Below are positions 10,173-20,300 of a stretch of DNA of 64,000 nucleotides, in pieces. Every line of letters begins with the position of its first letter. Position 1 is the stretch's first letter. The stretch is taken from the NCBI GenBank assembly GCA_033977485.1, contig CM066988.1, forward strand, positions 75,755,169 to 75,819,168, read 5' to 3'. The notes under the pieces are model-generated. The model worked only from the letters and a program-made list of their open reading frames with translations. It was not told the origin of the DNA and did not search any database. The stretch is from Hydrangea macrophylla. Taxonomy: Eukaryota; Streptophyta; Magnoliopsida; Cornales; Hydrangeaceae. A program made the translations under genes and the position numbers.

Positions 10173-13100
10173 CTGATGAGTAGATATCGATCATTCCCAG
10201 CTTGGAAGTCAAGTTCTCGAAGTTGATTCTTGGTAGAGCCTTTGTGAGGATGTCTACAATTTGCAGATTTGTGGGTGTATAGACCATCATGATTATTCGT
10301 TCTTCAACTTTCTCCTTAATGAAGTGTCTATCGATTTCCACGTGTTTTGTCCTGTTATGATGAACATGATTCTTTGTAATGTTTATTGTTGCTTGATTGT
10401 CACATGCATCTTCTTTAAGCTATGAATGGGAATCTTAAGTTCTTCTAACAGTCTTTTCAACCACATTCCTTCGCATATACCATGTGCCATGGCTCTAAAT
10501 TCAGCTTCAGCACTGCTTCTAGCTACCACCGACTACTTCTCCAAGTAACCAAGTTCCCCTACACATAAGTACAATAACCTGAGGTAGATCTTCGATCAGT
10601 TAAGGAGGCTACCCAGTCTGCATCAGTGAAGTTCTCGATGCTCTTGTCATTCCCTTTTTTAAAATATAAACCTTTTTCGAGTGTCATTTTTAGATACCTG
10701 AGAACCCTGTATACAACATCAAGGTGTTCTTCAGTGGGATTGTTCATGAATTGACTGATCACACTAACTTAGAATCCAATATCAGGTCTAGTGTGGGACA
10801 AGTAGATGAGTTTTCCCACAAGACATTGATAACGACCTTTGTCAACTGGACTACTTCCCTCTTTCGTTCCAATTTTACCATTTGGATCCATAAGAGTGTC
10901 TACTGGTTTGCACTCGAGCATTCCTGTTTCCTTTAGTAAGTCTACAGTGTACTTTCATTGAGAAATTGAGATACCCTTCTTTGACCTGGCTATCTTCATG
11001 CCAAGAAAATACCTTAGTGCTCCAAGGTCCTTGGTTTCAAATTCTTTGGCTAGAATTGACTTTAACCAAACCATTTCTTCTTTATTGTCACCTGTTATGA
11101 TGATATCGTCCACATATACTATAAGAATGGTGATCTTCCCACTTGGTGAATGCTTGATAAAGAGTGTGTGATCTGACTGTCCTTGTGCGAATCCATGCTT
11201 CTTCATTGCTCTAGTTAATTTATCAAACCAAGCTCTCGGTGACTGTTTAAGACCGTATAGGGATTTCTTTAGCTTGCACAATTTGTTGGTATTCTTCTCC
11301 GTATCAAAACTTGGAAGAATGTCCATGTAGACTTCTTCTTCTAAGTCACCATTTAGGAAAGCATTTTTCACATCTAACTGATGAAGCGGCCAATCTACGT
11401 TTGCTTCCAAGGACAACAAGACTCGTATTGTGTTCAGTTTAGCTACCGGAGCAAACGTCTCTTGGTAGTCAATGCCATAGGTCTGAGTAAATCCTTTTGC
11501 AACCAATCGAGATTTGTATCATTCAATGCTTCCATCTGCTCTATACTTGACATTGAATATCCATTTGGACCCCATTGGACGTTTACCTTCTAGAAGTGCT
11601 GCCAATTCCCAAGTCCTATTTTTCTCTAGAGCTTGGATTTCTTCATCAATGGCTTTCTTCCATTTTGGTTGTGTGATTGCTTCCTAGATGTTGTTAGGGA
11701 TATCAATTTTTGACAGATTGGAGGTAAAAGCTTTGTAGATAGGAGATAATCTATTATAGGACACAAAGTAAGAAATTGGGTGATGAGTGCATGATCTCAC
11801 ACATTTTCTATGAGCAATAGGGACATCAAGATCATTAGTCAATGAAGGATCATAATGAATGTCAGTGTCACCTGAAGGGTTGGTTTCTAAACTTGGACTC
11901 GGATTAGGTTCCTAGCTTTGCTCAGGAAGAATTGGATGCTCTATCCCTTTTTGAGTCTTCTACTGCCTTGAGTAAACAATTCTGCAATCTGTATCAAGTT
12001 TGCGAGTCAAGAATGTTTCTGTATTCAAAGGAGGAGATTCAAGCTGCGTTGTTTGAGGAGGGACTTCAGTGGGCTGCACTGTTTATGAAGGTCCAGTCGA
12101 CTCTATTTGTGGAGATTCAAGTTCAGTGGGAGTAGAATGATCCAAATCTAACCAAAACTAATATTCTTCTTGAATGATGGAATTCTCCCCCTGAATATGA
12201 GTTTTGGGGTAGAATGATTGATTGTCGAAGAAGGTAACATCCATAGAGTTGTAGGTTTTCTTTAAGATTGGAGAGTAACACTTGTAACCTTTCTGATTTG
12301 ATGAGTAACCAAGAAATAGACATTTGATGGCTTTGGGATCAAGTTTACTTCTCAGATGTGAGGGAACATGGACAAACACTAAGCAACCGAACACTTTGAG
12401 TGGAAGAGAAGAGATCAACCGAGTTATAGGATAAGCTTGAGAGAGTTTGGCATGGAGTTTGGAATTTTAGTACCCGAGATGGCATTCTATTGATGAGGTA
12501 TGCTGTAGTAAGTATAGCATCACCCCAGAAATTTTTTGGAACATTAGAAGGAAACATGAGAGCACAAGCAACTTCAAGAAGATGTCGGTTTTTCCGCTCG
12601 ACTATGCCATTTTGTTGTGGGGTAGTAATGCAGGAACTTTGATGAACAATTCCATTTTCCAACAAGAAATCCCCAAGAATGGTGTTGAAATAATCTCTTG
12701 TATTGTCTGTTCTAAGAATTTGAACCTTGGTTTGAAATTGATTTTGGATCATGGAATGAAAATTTTTAAAGATAGGACCTGCCTCTGATTTTTCTTGCAT
12801 GAGAAATATCCAAGTTATTCTTGTATGATCATCAATAAAAGAGACAAACCACCGTTTCCGTAAAATATTGGTGATACGAGATGGACCCTAAATGTCACTG
12901 TGTATCATGTAGAAAGGATGAGATGCTTTGTAATTATGTGTTGGAAAGGAATTTCTCACATGTTTAGATAATTTCCAAACTTCACATTGAAACTGACTTG
13001 GATTTTTATTTCTGAACAACGAAGGAAACAACTTTGATAAATGCAAAAAACTAGGATGACCTAATCTATAGTGCCATAACATGATTGCACTATTGTTATC

Positions 13101-13668
13101 GGAATTAAGAATAGAAACTGAAAAAGAATCCCTGACAGGATGACCCAATATGGCTAGAGCAGCTATACATCGAGCCTATTTTTCAAAGACAGTTTCAACT
13201 TTAAAGAGATAAAGCCCCGCACACTCCTCAGCATTGCCAATCGTCTTCCCCGAGTCCACATCCTGAAATTGACAATGAGGGGGAAAAAATTTAGTAACAC
13301 AGTTATGATCTTTTGTGATTTTACTGATGGACAACAAATTGCACGTCAAATTAGGGACCAAAAAAAACAGATTTCAAGACAGGATCTTGTGAGATTTCTA
13401 TGGACCCAATACCAGTTACAGAGGATAAAGATCCATCTACAATACGAACTTTGTGATTCTCAGGACAAGGATGAAAAGATTGGAATAATGAAGGATCACC
13501 AGTCATATGATCAGAAGCGCCTGAGTCGATTATCCACATACTTTGTTTCTCAGTTTTGATACTCAAGGCATTTATGAATTTACCTTTCTGGGCTATGGAC
13601 CCAGTACCAATGATTGAAGTGGAGGCACTTGGCTGCACTTGGTTGAACATTTTTTTAAGGAGATCCAT
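10168..13668 (-). pseudogene. pol: Copia 1 pol (protease-integrase-RT-RNase H), disrupted
   Basis: Domains in order on the minus strand. Protease with WIIDSGASDHMTG (about 13520). GAG-pre-integrase with LWHYRLGHPSF (13148-12888). Integrase core with LRTDNTRDYF and QQNGIVERKNRHLLE (12800-12345). Reverse transcriptase with LVAKGFTQTYGIDYQETFAP and the catalytic [10 protein letters not shown] (11506-10955). RNase H with DADWVASLTDRRSTSGY (10762-10559), running to a tail that ends SSA-stop at 10168. At least three frames are used. Two in-frame stops are clear CGA-to-TGA changes: 11519-11521 in the SIE-stop-YKSRLVAKG context, and 10955-10957 in SISQ-stop-KY. It copied the element through RNA when intact and is now a pseudogene. 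Confidence 0.9.
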
Positions 13669-13776
13669 CTGATCCTTGCTGAATAAAGAGGCTTTTGAGT
13701 TGGTGGGCTCATCAGTAGTTACAGCAAATCCTCGAGTTTCTCGAGGTTTCTAGTCGGTAGGCTTGTTGTGTATCCC

Positions 13777-14582
13777 CTAGCATGTGTCTTTGGTATAACC
13801 GGGTTTTCTACAGTGATCGCACCATGGTCTGCCCTTCTTCTCTTTGTTGTCAAAGCTAGGAGGATTAGCACTGCGGGAGACAAGAGCAGAGCTTTCAGTT
13901 GTTGTTGAGGGCGTGGTTGGATTTTTTAGCATCACTTTCTTTCGGCTTTCTTCCCTTCGAACCTCAAAAAATGCCTCACGGAGAGTTGGGAGAGGCTTGG
14001 AACTCATGATTCGTCCCTTGACTTCATCTAGGTTCTTGTTGAGGCTAAGTAAGAGCTTGAATACCCTTTTCTTCTCGATTAGTTTCTTGTATTTAACGCT
14101 ATCTCCAAGGCCTGTCCCATTCCAATTCTTCCAGGATGTCCAGTTGCTGCCAATGACAGGTTAGGGTGTTGAAATATTGGGTGATAGAGAGATCTCCCTA
14201 TCTCAAATCATGAAGAATACTTTCTATGTCAAAAATTCCAGCCGTATTGTCATTATTTGAGTAGGTTTCTTTCACAGCATCCCAAATTTCTTTGGATGTT
14301 CCATAAAACATGAAATTTTCACCAATCTCATTAGTCATTGAGTTGATGAGCCAGGACATTACCATATTATTTTCTGTCTTTTCAGACCTTGAATTTGGGA
14401 TCATCCTTCTTTGGCTATAATGTTACACCAGTCACATAATCATCCTTGCCTTTCCCACAAATGAACATCATAACAGATTGTGTCCATTGGAGATAATTAT
14501 GGTCGTTGAGTTTGTGCCCAGTGATATGATGGAGATTACCCTCAGGTCCTCCTTGAGTAGAGTCCTCCTTGCTGCTGGTCAT
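13777..14582 (-). pseudogene. gag: Copia 1 gag, disrupted
   Basis: The nucleocapsid precursor begins at a Met at 14582 (MTSSKEDSTQGG) with the copia N-terminal pattern HKLNDHNYLQW. It continues in another frame through MSWLINSMTNEIGENFMFY and AVKETYSNNDN (14404-14198, the UBN2-type gag region). It ends with a CCHC zinc knuckle WCDHCRKPGYTKDTC (about 13785-13830). Two frameshifts separate the pieces. Gag would package the RNA in virus-like particles in the cytoplasm. Confidence 0.85.
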
Positions 14583-14710
14583 TCCGTAATAAAGGATTGA
14601 GAGGGTTGCGAATGAGAGAAGGAAAGCAGAGGTCAGTGTAAGTGATGACGCCGATCTGTTCTGATATGGCGGGAGAAAGAGTGGCTGATGAGAGATTAGG
14701 TTTTCAAAGA

Positions 14711-14723
14711 GAGCTCGATACCA
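14711..14723 (-). other. Copia 1 primer binding site (tRNA-iMet type)
   Basis: On the minus strand it reads TGGTATCGAGCTC, directly after the 5' LTR. This is a slightly altered form of the TGGTATCAGAGC site complementary to initiator tRNA-Met. Confidence 0.8.
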
Positions 14724-15000
14724 TGAAGTTTTTTTGGGAGAATTCTCACTCAATATTTTCCAGAAAGAATGTACAAAAGTTATTAAGGAAAAGGGGAAAC
14801 CACAAACACGGTAACTCCCTTGATTCAAGGACTAGAAAAAAAACTAACAATCTTGAACTAACTAAAATAGAAATCTAATCTTTACAAAATAGGAAAGGCT
14901 AACAAATAGCTAACTAATTGATTGGTCAAGATACACTTGGGTTTACCCTATACAGCAAAATCAATCCTGGAGATCAGGATATCAACTTTGGATTTCCACA
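14724..15000 (-). repeat. Copia 1, 5' LTR
   Basis: This is the right copy on the + strand. On the minus strand it runs from TGTGGAAATCC to ACTTCA, with intact TG and CA ends. Confidence 0.9.
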
Positions 15001-15005
15001 GTTAG

Positions 15006-15336
15006 CAATCTTACACCCTTTTAGACATGCTTTTGTAATGTATATGTATATATGTATTAGTTGAGGCATGCTTAGATTAATAATTCAATTAAAAATGATG
15101 TTGAGTAGAGGCCTATCACGAGATAGGATGAGAGAGAGTATTTTAGTCCACCGGCCTCCTTCCCCCCTCGTTCCATAAACCAGGGACCTAGAAATCTCTG
15201 ATTTTCAAAAAGAACAGTTTGCTTTCAAATGGTTTCTTAATTTTCCTTTTAAAAAATTAAGTGGCGACTTGTATTTGAATTTTGAAATTTGAAAACCTGT
15301 TTTAAACAAAAGTGGGCCCAAATGCCGGTATCCACA
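15006..15336 (+). repeat. Tat/Ogre-like LTR end with priming-site-like motif
   Basis: After the copia target duplication the sequence runs through CCACCGGCCTCCTTCC to TTAAGTGGCGACTTG at 15250-15263, then GCCCAAATGCCGGTATCCACA. This resembles the 3' part of a Tat/Ogre LTR and the first bases of its interior, on the + strand. Confidence 0.45.
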
Positions 15337-15344
15337 GTCACGCT

Positions 15345-16001
15345 CAGGGGCAGAGCCATGAATATTGGTTAGGGGGGCCTAGTTGGGGTTGGGGGGCAGC
15401 ATCCTCGAGGCAAATTTTTTTGGGAGTCAATTTATACATATTTTCGGGTAGATTTTATTGTCATTTTTACAGTTGAGAAGTTTGGTTAATAATTTATTAT
15501 GCTTTTGATCTAATTATACATACTATTTGTCCAAAGTTGGGATAGATCAATTAGAATTGAGTTAAAGTATTACATGTAAAAAAATATTTGGTCTATTTGA
15601 TACAATTTAGGTAAATTTGTGTTGTTCTGAAGACAAATTTGAGGTGGGCTAATTAGAATTAGGCTAAAATATTTCAAATAATTCTATATTTTTGGTCTAT
15701 TTTATATAATTGAGCCAAGTTTAAATTGAGCTAAAGTCAAAATTGGGATTGACTGATTATAATTGAGCCACAATATTACATCTAATAAACATTTTTGGTA
15801 TATTTTATACAATTGGACCAAGTTTGATTTGGGTCAGATTTAAAATTGAGGGGCCAAATAAGAAATACATTTAAACTTTAAAAGTTAGAGGGGGCCTAAA
15901 TAAAATTTTTAAATTTTTATAAATCTAAAATATAATTTCTAAAAGTTAAAGGGGGGGTGGTGGTTTGGCCCACCCTAGACCCCTACATGGCTCCGCCCCT
16001 G
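15345..16001. mobile_element. Non-autonomous hAT-type element (MITE), 657 bp
   Basis: Terminal inverted repeats read CAGGGGCAGAGCCATG at the left, and CAGGGGCGGAGCCATG when the right end is reverse-complemented (15 of 16 match). Flanking 8-bp duplications are GTCACGCT (15337-15344) and GTGACGCT (16002-16009), with one mismatch. An 8-bp duplication with CAGGGGCGGAGCC ends fits plant hAT MITEs. No transposase is encoded. It lies about 1 kb upstream of the DUF1365 gene. Confidence 0.88.
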
Positions 16002-16336
16002 GTGACGCTCCACCTTTAATGGTGATGATTTGGAGTCAATAAAAGTTGTATAGGAGCAAAGTTGGTGTCTTGATACAAAACTCCTTTAGGAGTAGGAGTG
16101 GTTTTGGGAAGTCATCTTATAAACCTGACTCCATCCCGATTGTAGTATAAATTTACTAAAATACCCTCAATAGTTTAAGTAACTTATCTGGATTCGGATC
16201 GGATACACACGTTCCACACGCACACAACCACAATTTCAATCCCATAACCTCACACTAACCCAAATCAAAATTCAATAAATACCACTCATTTCAACTATAG
16301 ATCAATTCAAAGACAAACAACTAAAAGGGTAATACT

Positions 16337-16490
16337 TGGGACACAACCTTCATACAACTTTCATACAACCTTCCCAAAAGATATGTCTATCTCTTTCCTG
16401 TGTCACTGTGGGGTCCAGTGACATCACAAGAGAGAGATAAACACATCTTTTGAGAAGATTATATGAAAGTTGTATGAAGGTTGTGTCCCA
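16337..16490. mobile_element. Foldback MITE, 154 bp
   Basis: A near-palindromic unit. The left arm begins TGGGACACAACCTTCATAC and the right arm ends GTATGAAGGTTGTGTCCCA. Further pairing (AACTTTCATACAACC with ATATGAAAGTT; AAAGATATGT with ACACATCTTTT) gives arms of about 50 bp around a short centre. The flanks GTAATAC and ATATTAC may be a diverged duplication, but this is uncertain because a second MITE has inserted at the right end. Confidence 0.75.
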
Positions 16491-16497
16491 AATATTA

Positions 16498-16890
16498 GGG
16501 GAAAATACCTTTTACCCCCTTGTGGTTACACCCATTTTCTCATAACCCCCTGTGGTTCATTTTGTAACACCTAACCCCCCTGTACGAGACTGTTAACTTT
16601 TCTAACGGAAAAAAAGGAAATGACGTTAATACCCCCAAGCCCCTATACATACTCTTTAGGGAAAAATACCTATTACCCCCCTATGATTACACCCATGTCC
16701 TCATAACCCACTGTGGTTCATTTTTGTAACACTTAACCCCCTGTATTAATGACTGAAGTGGGACTGTCATTAGAAAAGTTAACAGTCTCACTTTAGTCCA
16801 TAGTTTAGGGAATTAAGTGTTACAAAATAAACCACAGAAAATTATAAGAAAATGAATATAACCACATGAGGGACAAAAGGTATTTTCCCC
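16498..16890. mobile_element. Mutator-like MITE, 393 bp, promoter-proximal
   Basis: Ends are GGGGAAAATACCTTTT at the left and AAAAGGTATTTTCCCC at the right. The inverted similarity extends to about 30 bp (CTTGTGGTTA against TAACCACATG). Perfect 9-bp duplications CAAATATTA flank it (16489-16497 and 16891-16899), the length made by Mutator-like transposases. Inside, the left-end sequence is partly repeated at 16659-16745. It ends about 150 bp upstream of the DUF1365 start codon. Confidence 0.88.
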
Positions 16891-16995
16891 CAAATATTAC
16901 TCCAACTAAAAATCTCTAATGAGAATTCGAACCTCGCCCTTCCTACAGGCACGAGAGAGGCTATGCACATTTTTTTTTGGACAAGAAGGGTTTGG

Positions 16996-17004
16996 TATAT
17001 TAAG
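16996..17004 (+). promoter_or_regulatory. Possible TATA element of the DUF1365 gene
   Basis: GGTATATTAAG lies about 40 bp before the chosen start codon, in the only short non-MITE stretch (16900-17042) upstream of it. Plant TATA boxes usually lie about 30 bp before transcription start, so a start very near the ATG would follow. This is a sequence match only. Confidence 0.25.
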
Positions 17005-17025
17005 CTAATTTAGTGTCTTGTTTGA

Positions 17026-17088
17026 ATGAAGAGAGAGAGAGAATGGAGTTACTCTATCTTTTATGTTCCATCCTCTCCACTACTCTAA
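17026..17088 (+). CDS. Possible upstream ORF overlapping the DUF1365 start
   Basis: An ATG at 17026 opens a 20-codon frame ([12 protein letters not shown]...) in a different register. It runs past the main ATG at 17043 and stops at 17086-17088. If the transcript starts upstream of it, it would compete for initiation. No conservation evidence is available. Confidence 0.25.
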   Translation: MKREREWSYSIFYVPSSPLL

Positions 17089-17353
17089 CATCCCTCACTC
17101 TCTCTCTCCTCCTCCCCTTCCGCTCCATTCTCCGGCGACTTTTCGCCTCTCGCTCCTCCGCCGTCAACGGAGAAGCCGAACCGGTGTCTCTCTACCAAGG
17201 CACCGTCTGGCACGAGCGGCGCCGTCCCGTCCACCATTCCTTCCGATACTCCGTCCGGTATGCCTACGTTGACCTCGACCGCAACCCCCACGCGCTCCCC
17301 AACCACCTTACCGCCGATGAGGCTCGCGGACTCGCCCTAACCAACGGTCCCGT
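17043..17353 (+). CDS. DUF1365 gene, exon 1
   Basis: Encodes the hydrophobic N-terminus and the [20 protein letters not shown] block, through ALTNGP and two bases of the next Val codon. The donor is CCCGT|GTAATT. GC content rises sharply here (CGGCGCCGTCCCGTCC), unlike the flanking AT-rich DNA, as is usual for first exons. Confidence 0.9.
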
Positions 17354-20300
17354 GTAATTTACTCGCACTGGCTTTCATTTGCATTATTCAATTTATATTA
17401 TTGTTTTTAAAAATTTAGGCGACAATTCATATAAGTAACTGCCAAGAGTTTAGTTCCTTAAAAAGTCAATGAAATGGCAAAATTTCACTTAATATTCCAT
17501 AGGGTTGAGTGAAATTTCACTTAATATCAACCCGTGTCCCGTGTAATTGTATGTTTTGTTTAATTAAAACACATTTTCAATTTTTCCCTAGCCATGGAGT
17601 ATGTGATTGTGTGGGTGTGTTTTCCCTAAAAAAAAAAAAAAAATTCTCTTGTATTTGTAGAGGAGTTCAATATTGTTGTCATGAGTTACTAGATAAACAT
17701 GTCATACAAGTTATTATGCAATTTCTATTAAACTATTATCTAGCTATAGATATCGGTTCCTGGAGAAAAATGATAAGTTGTTCATTCACGGGTGAATTGG
17801 GTTTTACGCAATCGGTATAGTGTTTTTTGTAGATGTCTCTGCTATGTCAATAATTTATTTATTTATTTATTTTTTTTTTCAAAATGTTTTGTTCTATTTG
17901 TGATGTTGATATAGTAGGGCGATGAGCAGCAAATATTTGTAGATTCTACATTTTGAACAATGAGATGAGTCAATTCTTATGTGGTACTGCATTGCGGAAG
18001 ATGCATATATTTGTTTTTTTCCCTCTTTGGTTTGCAGAAGAAGAATTGTGATGCCATGATAATATTTAACGTGATCCGAAATAAAAGTTCGTAGTATAAC
18101 GCTTAATTGAATTTTAATTTTTCAGTTAGGATATTGTTGTATGTTTGGAATGTAAAAAATTATGTCAATTTGTATTCATATATCATGACTACAAATAACC
18201 GAATGTGTGCGTACACGTAGATGTATATGAACCATACATGCAGATGTAGCCTTGTCATATCTCTATCCTTTTTTTTCCCCCTCAATGTTTGTCATATTGG
18301 CGCCAGTACCACGTCGTATCTGTAGATGTATCCTTTCCATACAAATTTCCTATTTTCTCAAGTTTTCTCTTATCGGTGCTGGTATCATGTCGTATTGTAT
18401 TCTTATGTGTCTATGTTTCAAAGGGATTGACCGTAGTCCAATGGGTATATGTTCTCTTATCTTTTTCATACTATCATGTTCAGAAGTCTCCCTGATGCAT
18501 TATCTTCTTGATCTCATTGACCTTGACTAGGCACCTGATATGCTCCAAACTCTCTTAACCTATGAAATCAACAAGTAATTCAAGTTACAACCTCTAAATT
18601 TTTTGCTAGTTGCTTACCTATTTTTTATTTGAAAAAGAAAAATCAGTTTTAAGTAATTATTTCTTTGAGTTTATGCCTTATCAATAAATATATCGTAAGC
18701 AACTCTTTAAGAAGTGGTAAAATGATGAAAGTGAGGAACACTTCAAAAGTTATAAATGTGCAAATAAGGAGGTTAAAAGGACAGTTAGAGTTGCTAAAAT
18801 GGAAGCCTATGACGCCTTCTACACCAAACTAGACACTAGAGAGGGAGAAAAATGTATTCATAAGCTTGCTAAGTCAAGAGAAAGGAAAACAAGAGACATT
18901 AATCAGGTTAAGTGTATAAAAAGTGATGACTCTAGGGTATTAGTGAACGACGAAGAGATTAAGGAAAGGTGGAAGAGCTATTTTGAGAAGTTGCTGAATG
19001 AAAAACATATGGATAACACAATGGAAGAAGAAACTGGAAGTTACGATGAAACTAGAGAATACACATTCTATCGGAGAATAAGGAAGTTTGAGGTGGAATT
19101 TGCTTTGAAGAAGATGAAACCCAACAAAGCATTAGGACCAGATAGGATCCCCATTGAGGTTTGGAAATGTTTGGGAGATGTGGGGGCATCTTGGCTTACA
19201 AAAGTTTTTAATAGGATTTTAATGACTAGAAAAATGCCTGATGAGTGGAGGAAGAGCATCCTAGTGCCTATATATAAGAGTAAAGGAGATGTACAACAAT
19301 GCAACAACTATAGAGGTATTAAGTTGATGAGCCATACTATGAAGCTATGGGAGAGAGTGATGGAGCATCGCTTAAGAGGCGCAACATCAGTGTTAGAAAA
19401 TCAGTTTGGATTTATGCGTGGGAGATCAACTATGGAAGCAGTTTATTTACTTAGAAGACTAATGGAAAAGCATAGAGAGAAGAAAAAAGATCTACATATG
19501 GTTTTTATTGATTTAAAGAAAACTTATGATAGAGTGCCTAGATATTTAATTTGGTGGGTGCTAGAGAAGAAAGGAGTGACCAAGGGTTATATTGACGTGG
19601 TGAAGGATATGTATGATGAAGCGGTTACTACAATTAGATCACCAGTCGGAGAAACAAGCGAATTCCCAATTACCGTAGGCTTGCACTAGGGCGCCTTGAG
19701 CCTTTATTTGTTCGCTCTAATTATGGATGAATTGACTAGACACATTCAAGATGAGGTCCCATGGTGTATGTTGTTCGCAGATGATATTGTCTTGGTTAAT
19801 GAGACTAAAAGGAGACTCAACACTAAACTAGAAGCTTGGAGAGAAGGACTAGAGACTAAGGGGCTAAAGATAAGTAGGACGAAAACAAAATACAAGGAAT
19901 GTATTTTTAGCAACAGTGGAAATAGAGACAACGAAGCAATGAAGATCGAAGATCAGGAGATCCCAAAGAGGGAACACTTTCGCTATCTAGGTTCAGTGAT
20001 CAGTAGAGACGGAGAGACTAGTGATGACGTGACCCATAGAATTAAAGTGGGCTGCCTTAAGTGGAGGAGTACTTTTGGAGTATTATGTGACCGGAGAATA
20101 CCAGCAAAATTGAAAGGAAAATTTTATAGTACAGCTATTAGGCCAGCTATGCTCTACAGGACAGAGTGTTGGGTAACTAAGAAACAACACATTAGCAAAG
20201 TGAGTGTAGCGAAGATGAGGATGCTAAGATGGATGTGTGGTAAGACTAGGAAAAATAGAATTAGAAATGAGTACATCCGAGAGACTGTAGGAGTGACACA

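Larger units (their letters stand above)
9885..15000 (-). mobile_element. Ty1/copia retrotransposon 1, complete but degenerate
   Basis: A 5.1-kb element on the minus strand with LTRs of 276 and 277 bp, a tRNA-iMet-type primer site (14711-14723), a polypurine tract (10161-10172) and flanking 5-bp duplications. Domains run in copia order: gag, CCHC knuckle, protease, integrase, reverse transcriptase, RNase H. The reading frame is broken by several stops and frameshifts, so it cannot make its own proteins. The LTRs differ by roughly seven substitutions and three short indels by eye, so the insertion is fairly young. It interrupts Tat/Ogre-like DNA. Confidence 0.93.

Noticed and set aside
17013..17042. 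Upstream GTG extension of the DUF1365 frame (MSCLNEERER)
   Set aside because: Plant genes do not normally start at GTG, and the ATG at 17043 precedes a typical hydrophobic N-terminus.
17085..17306. Minus-strand frame opposite exon 1
   Set aside because: It is a shadow of the DUF1365 exon, which has clear domain motifs and splice borders.
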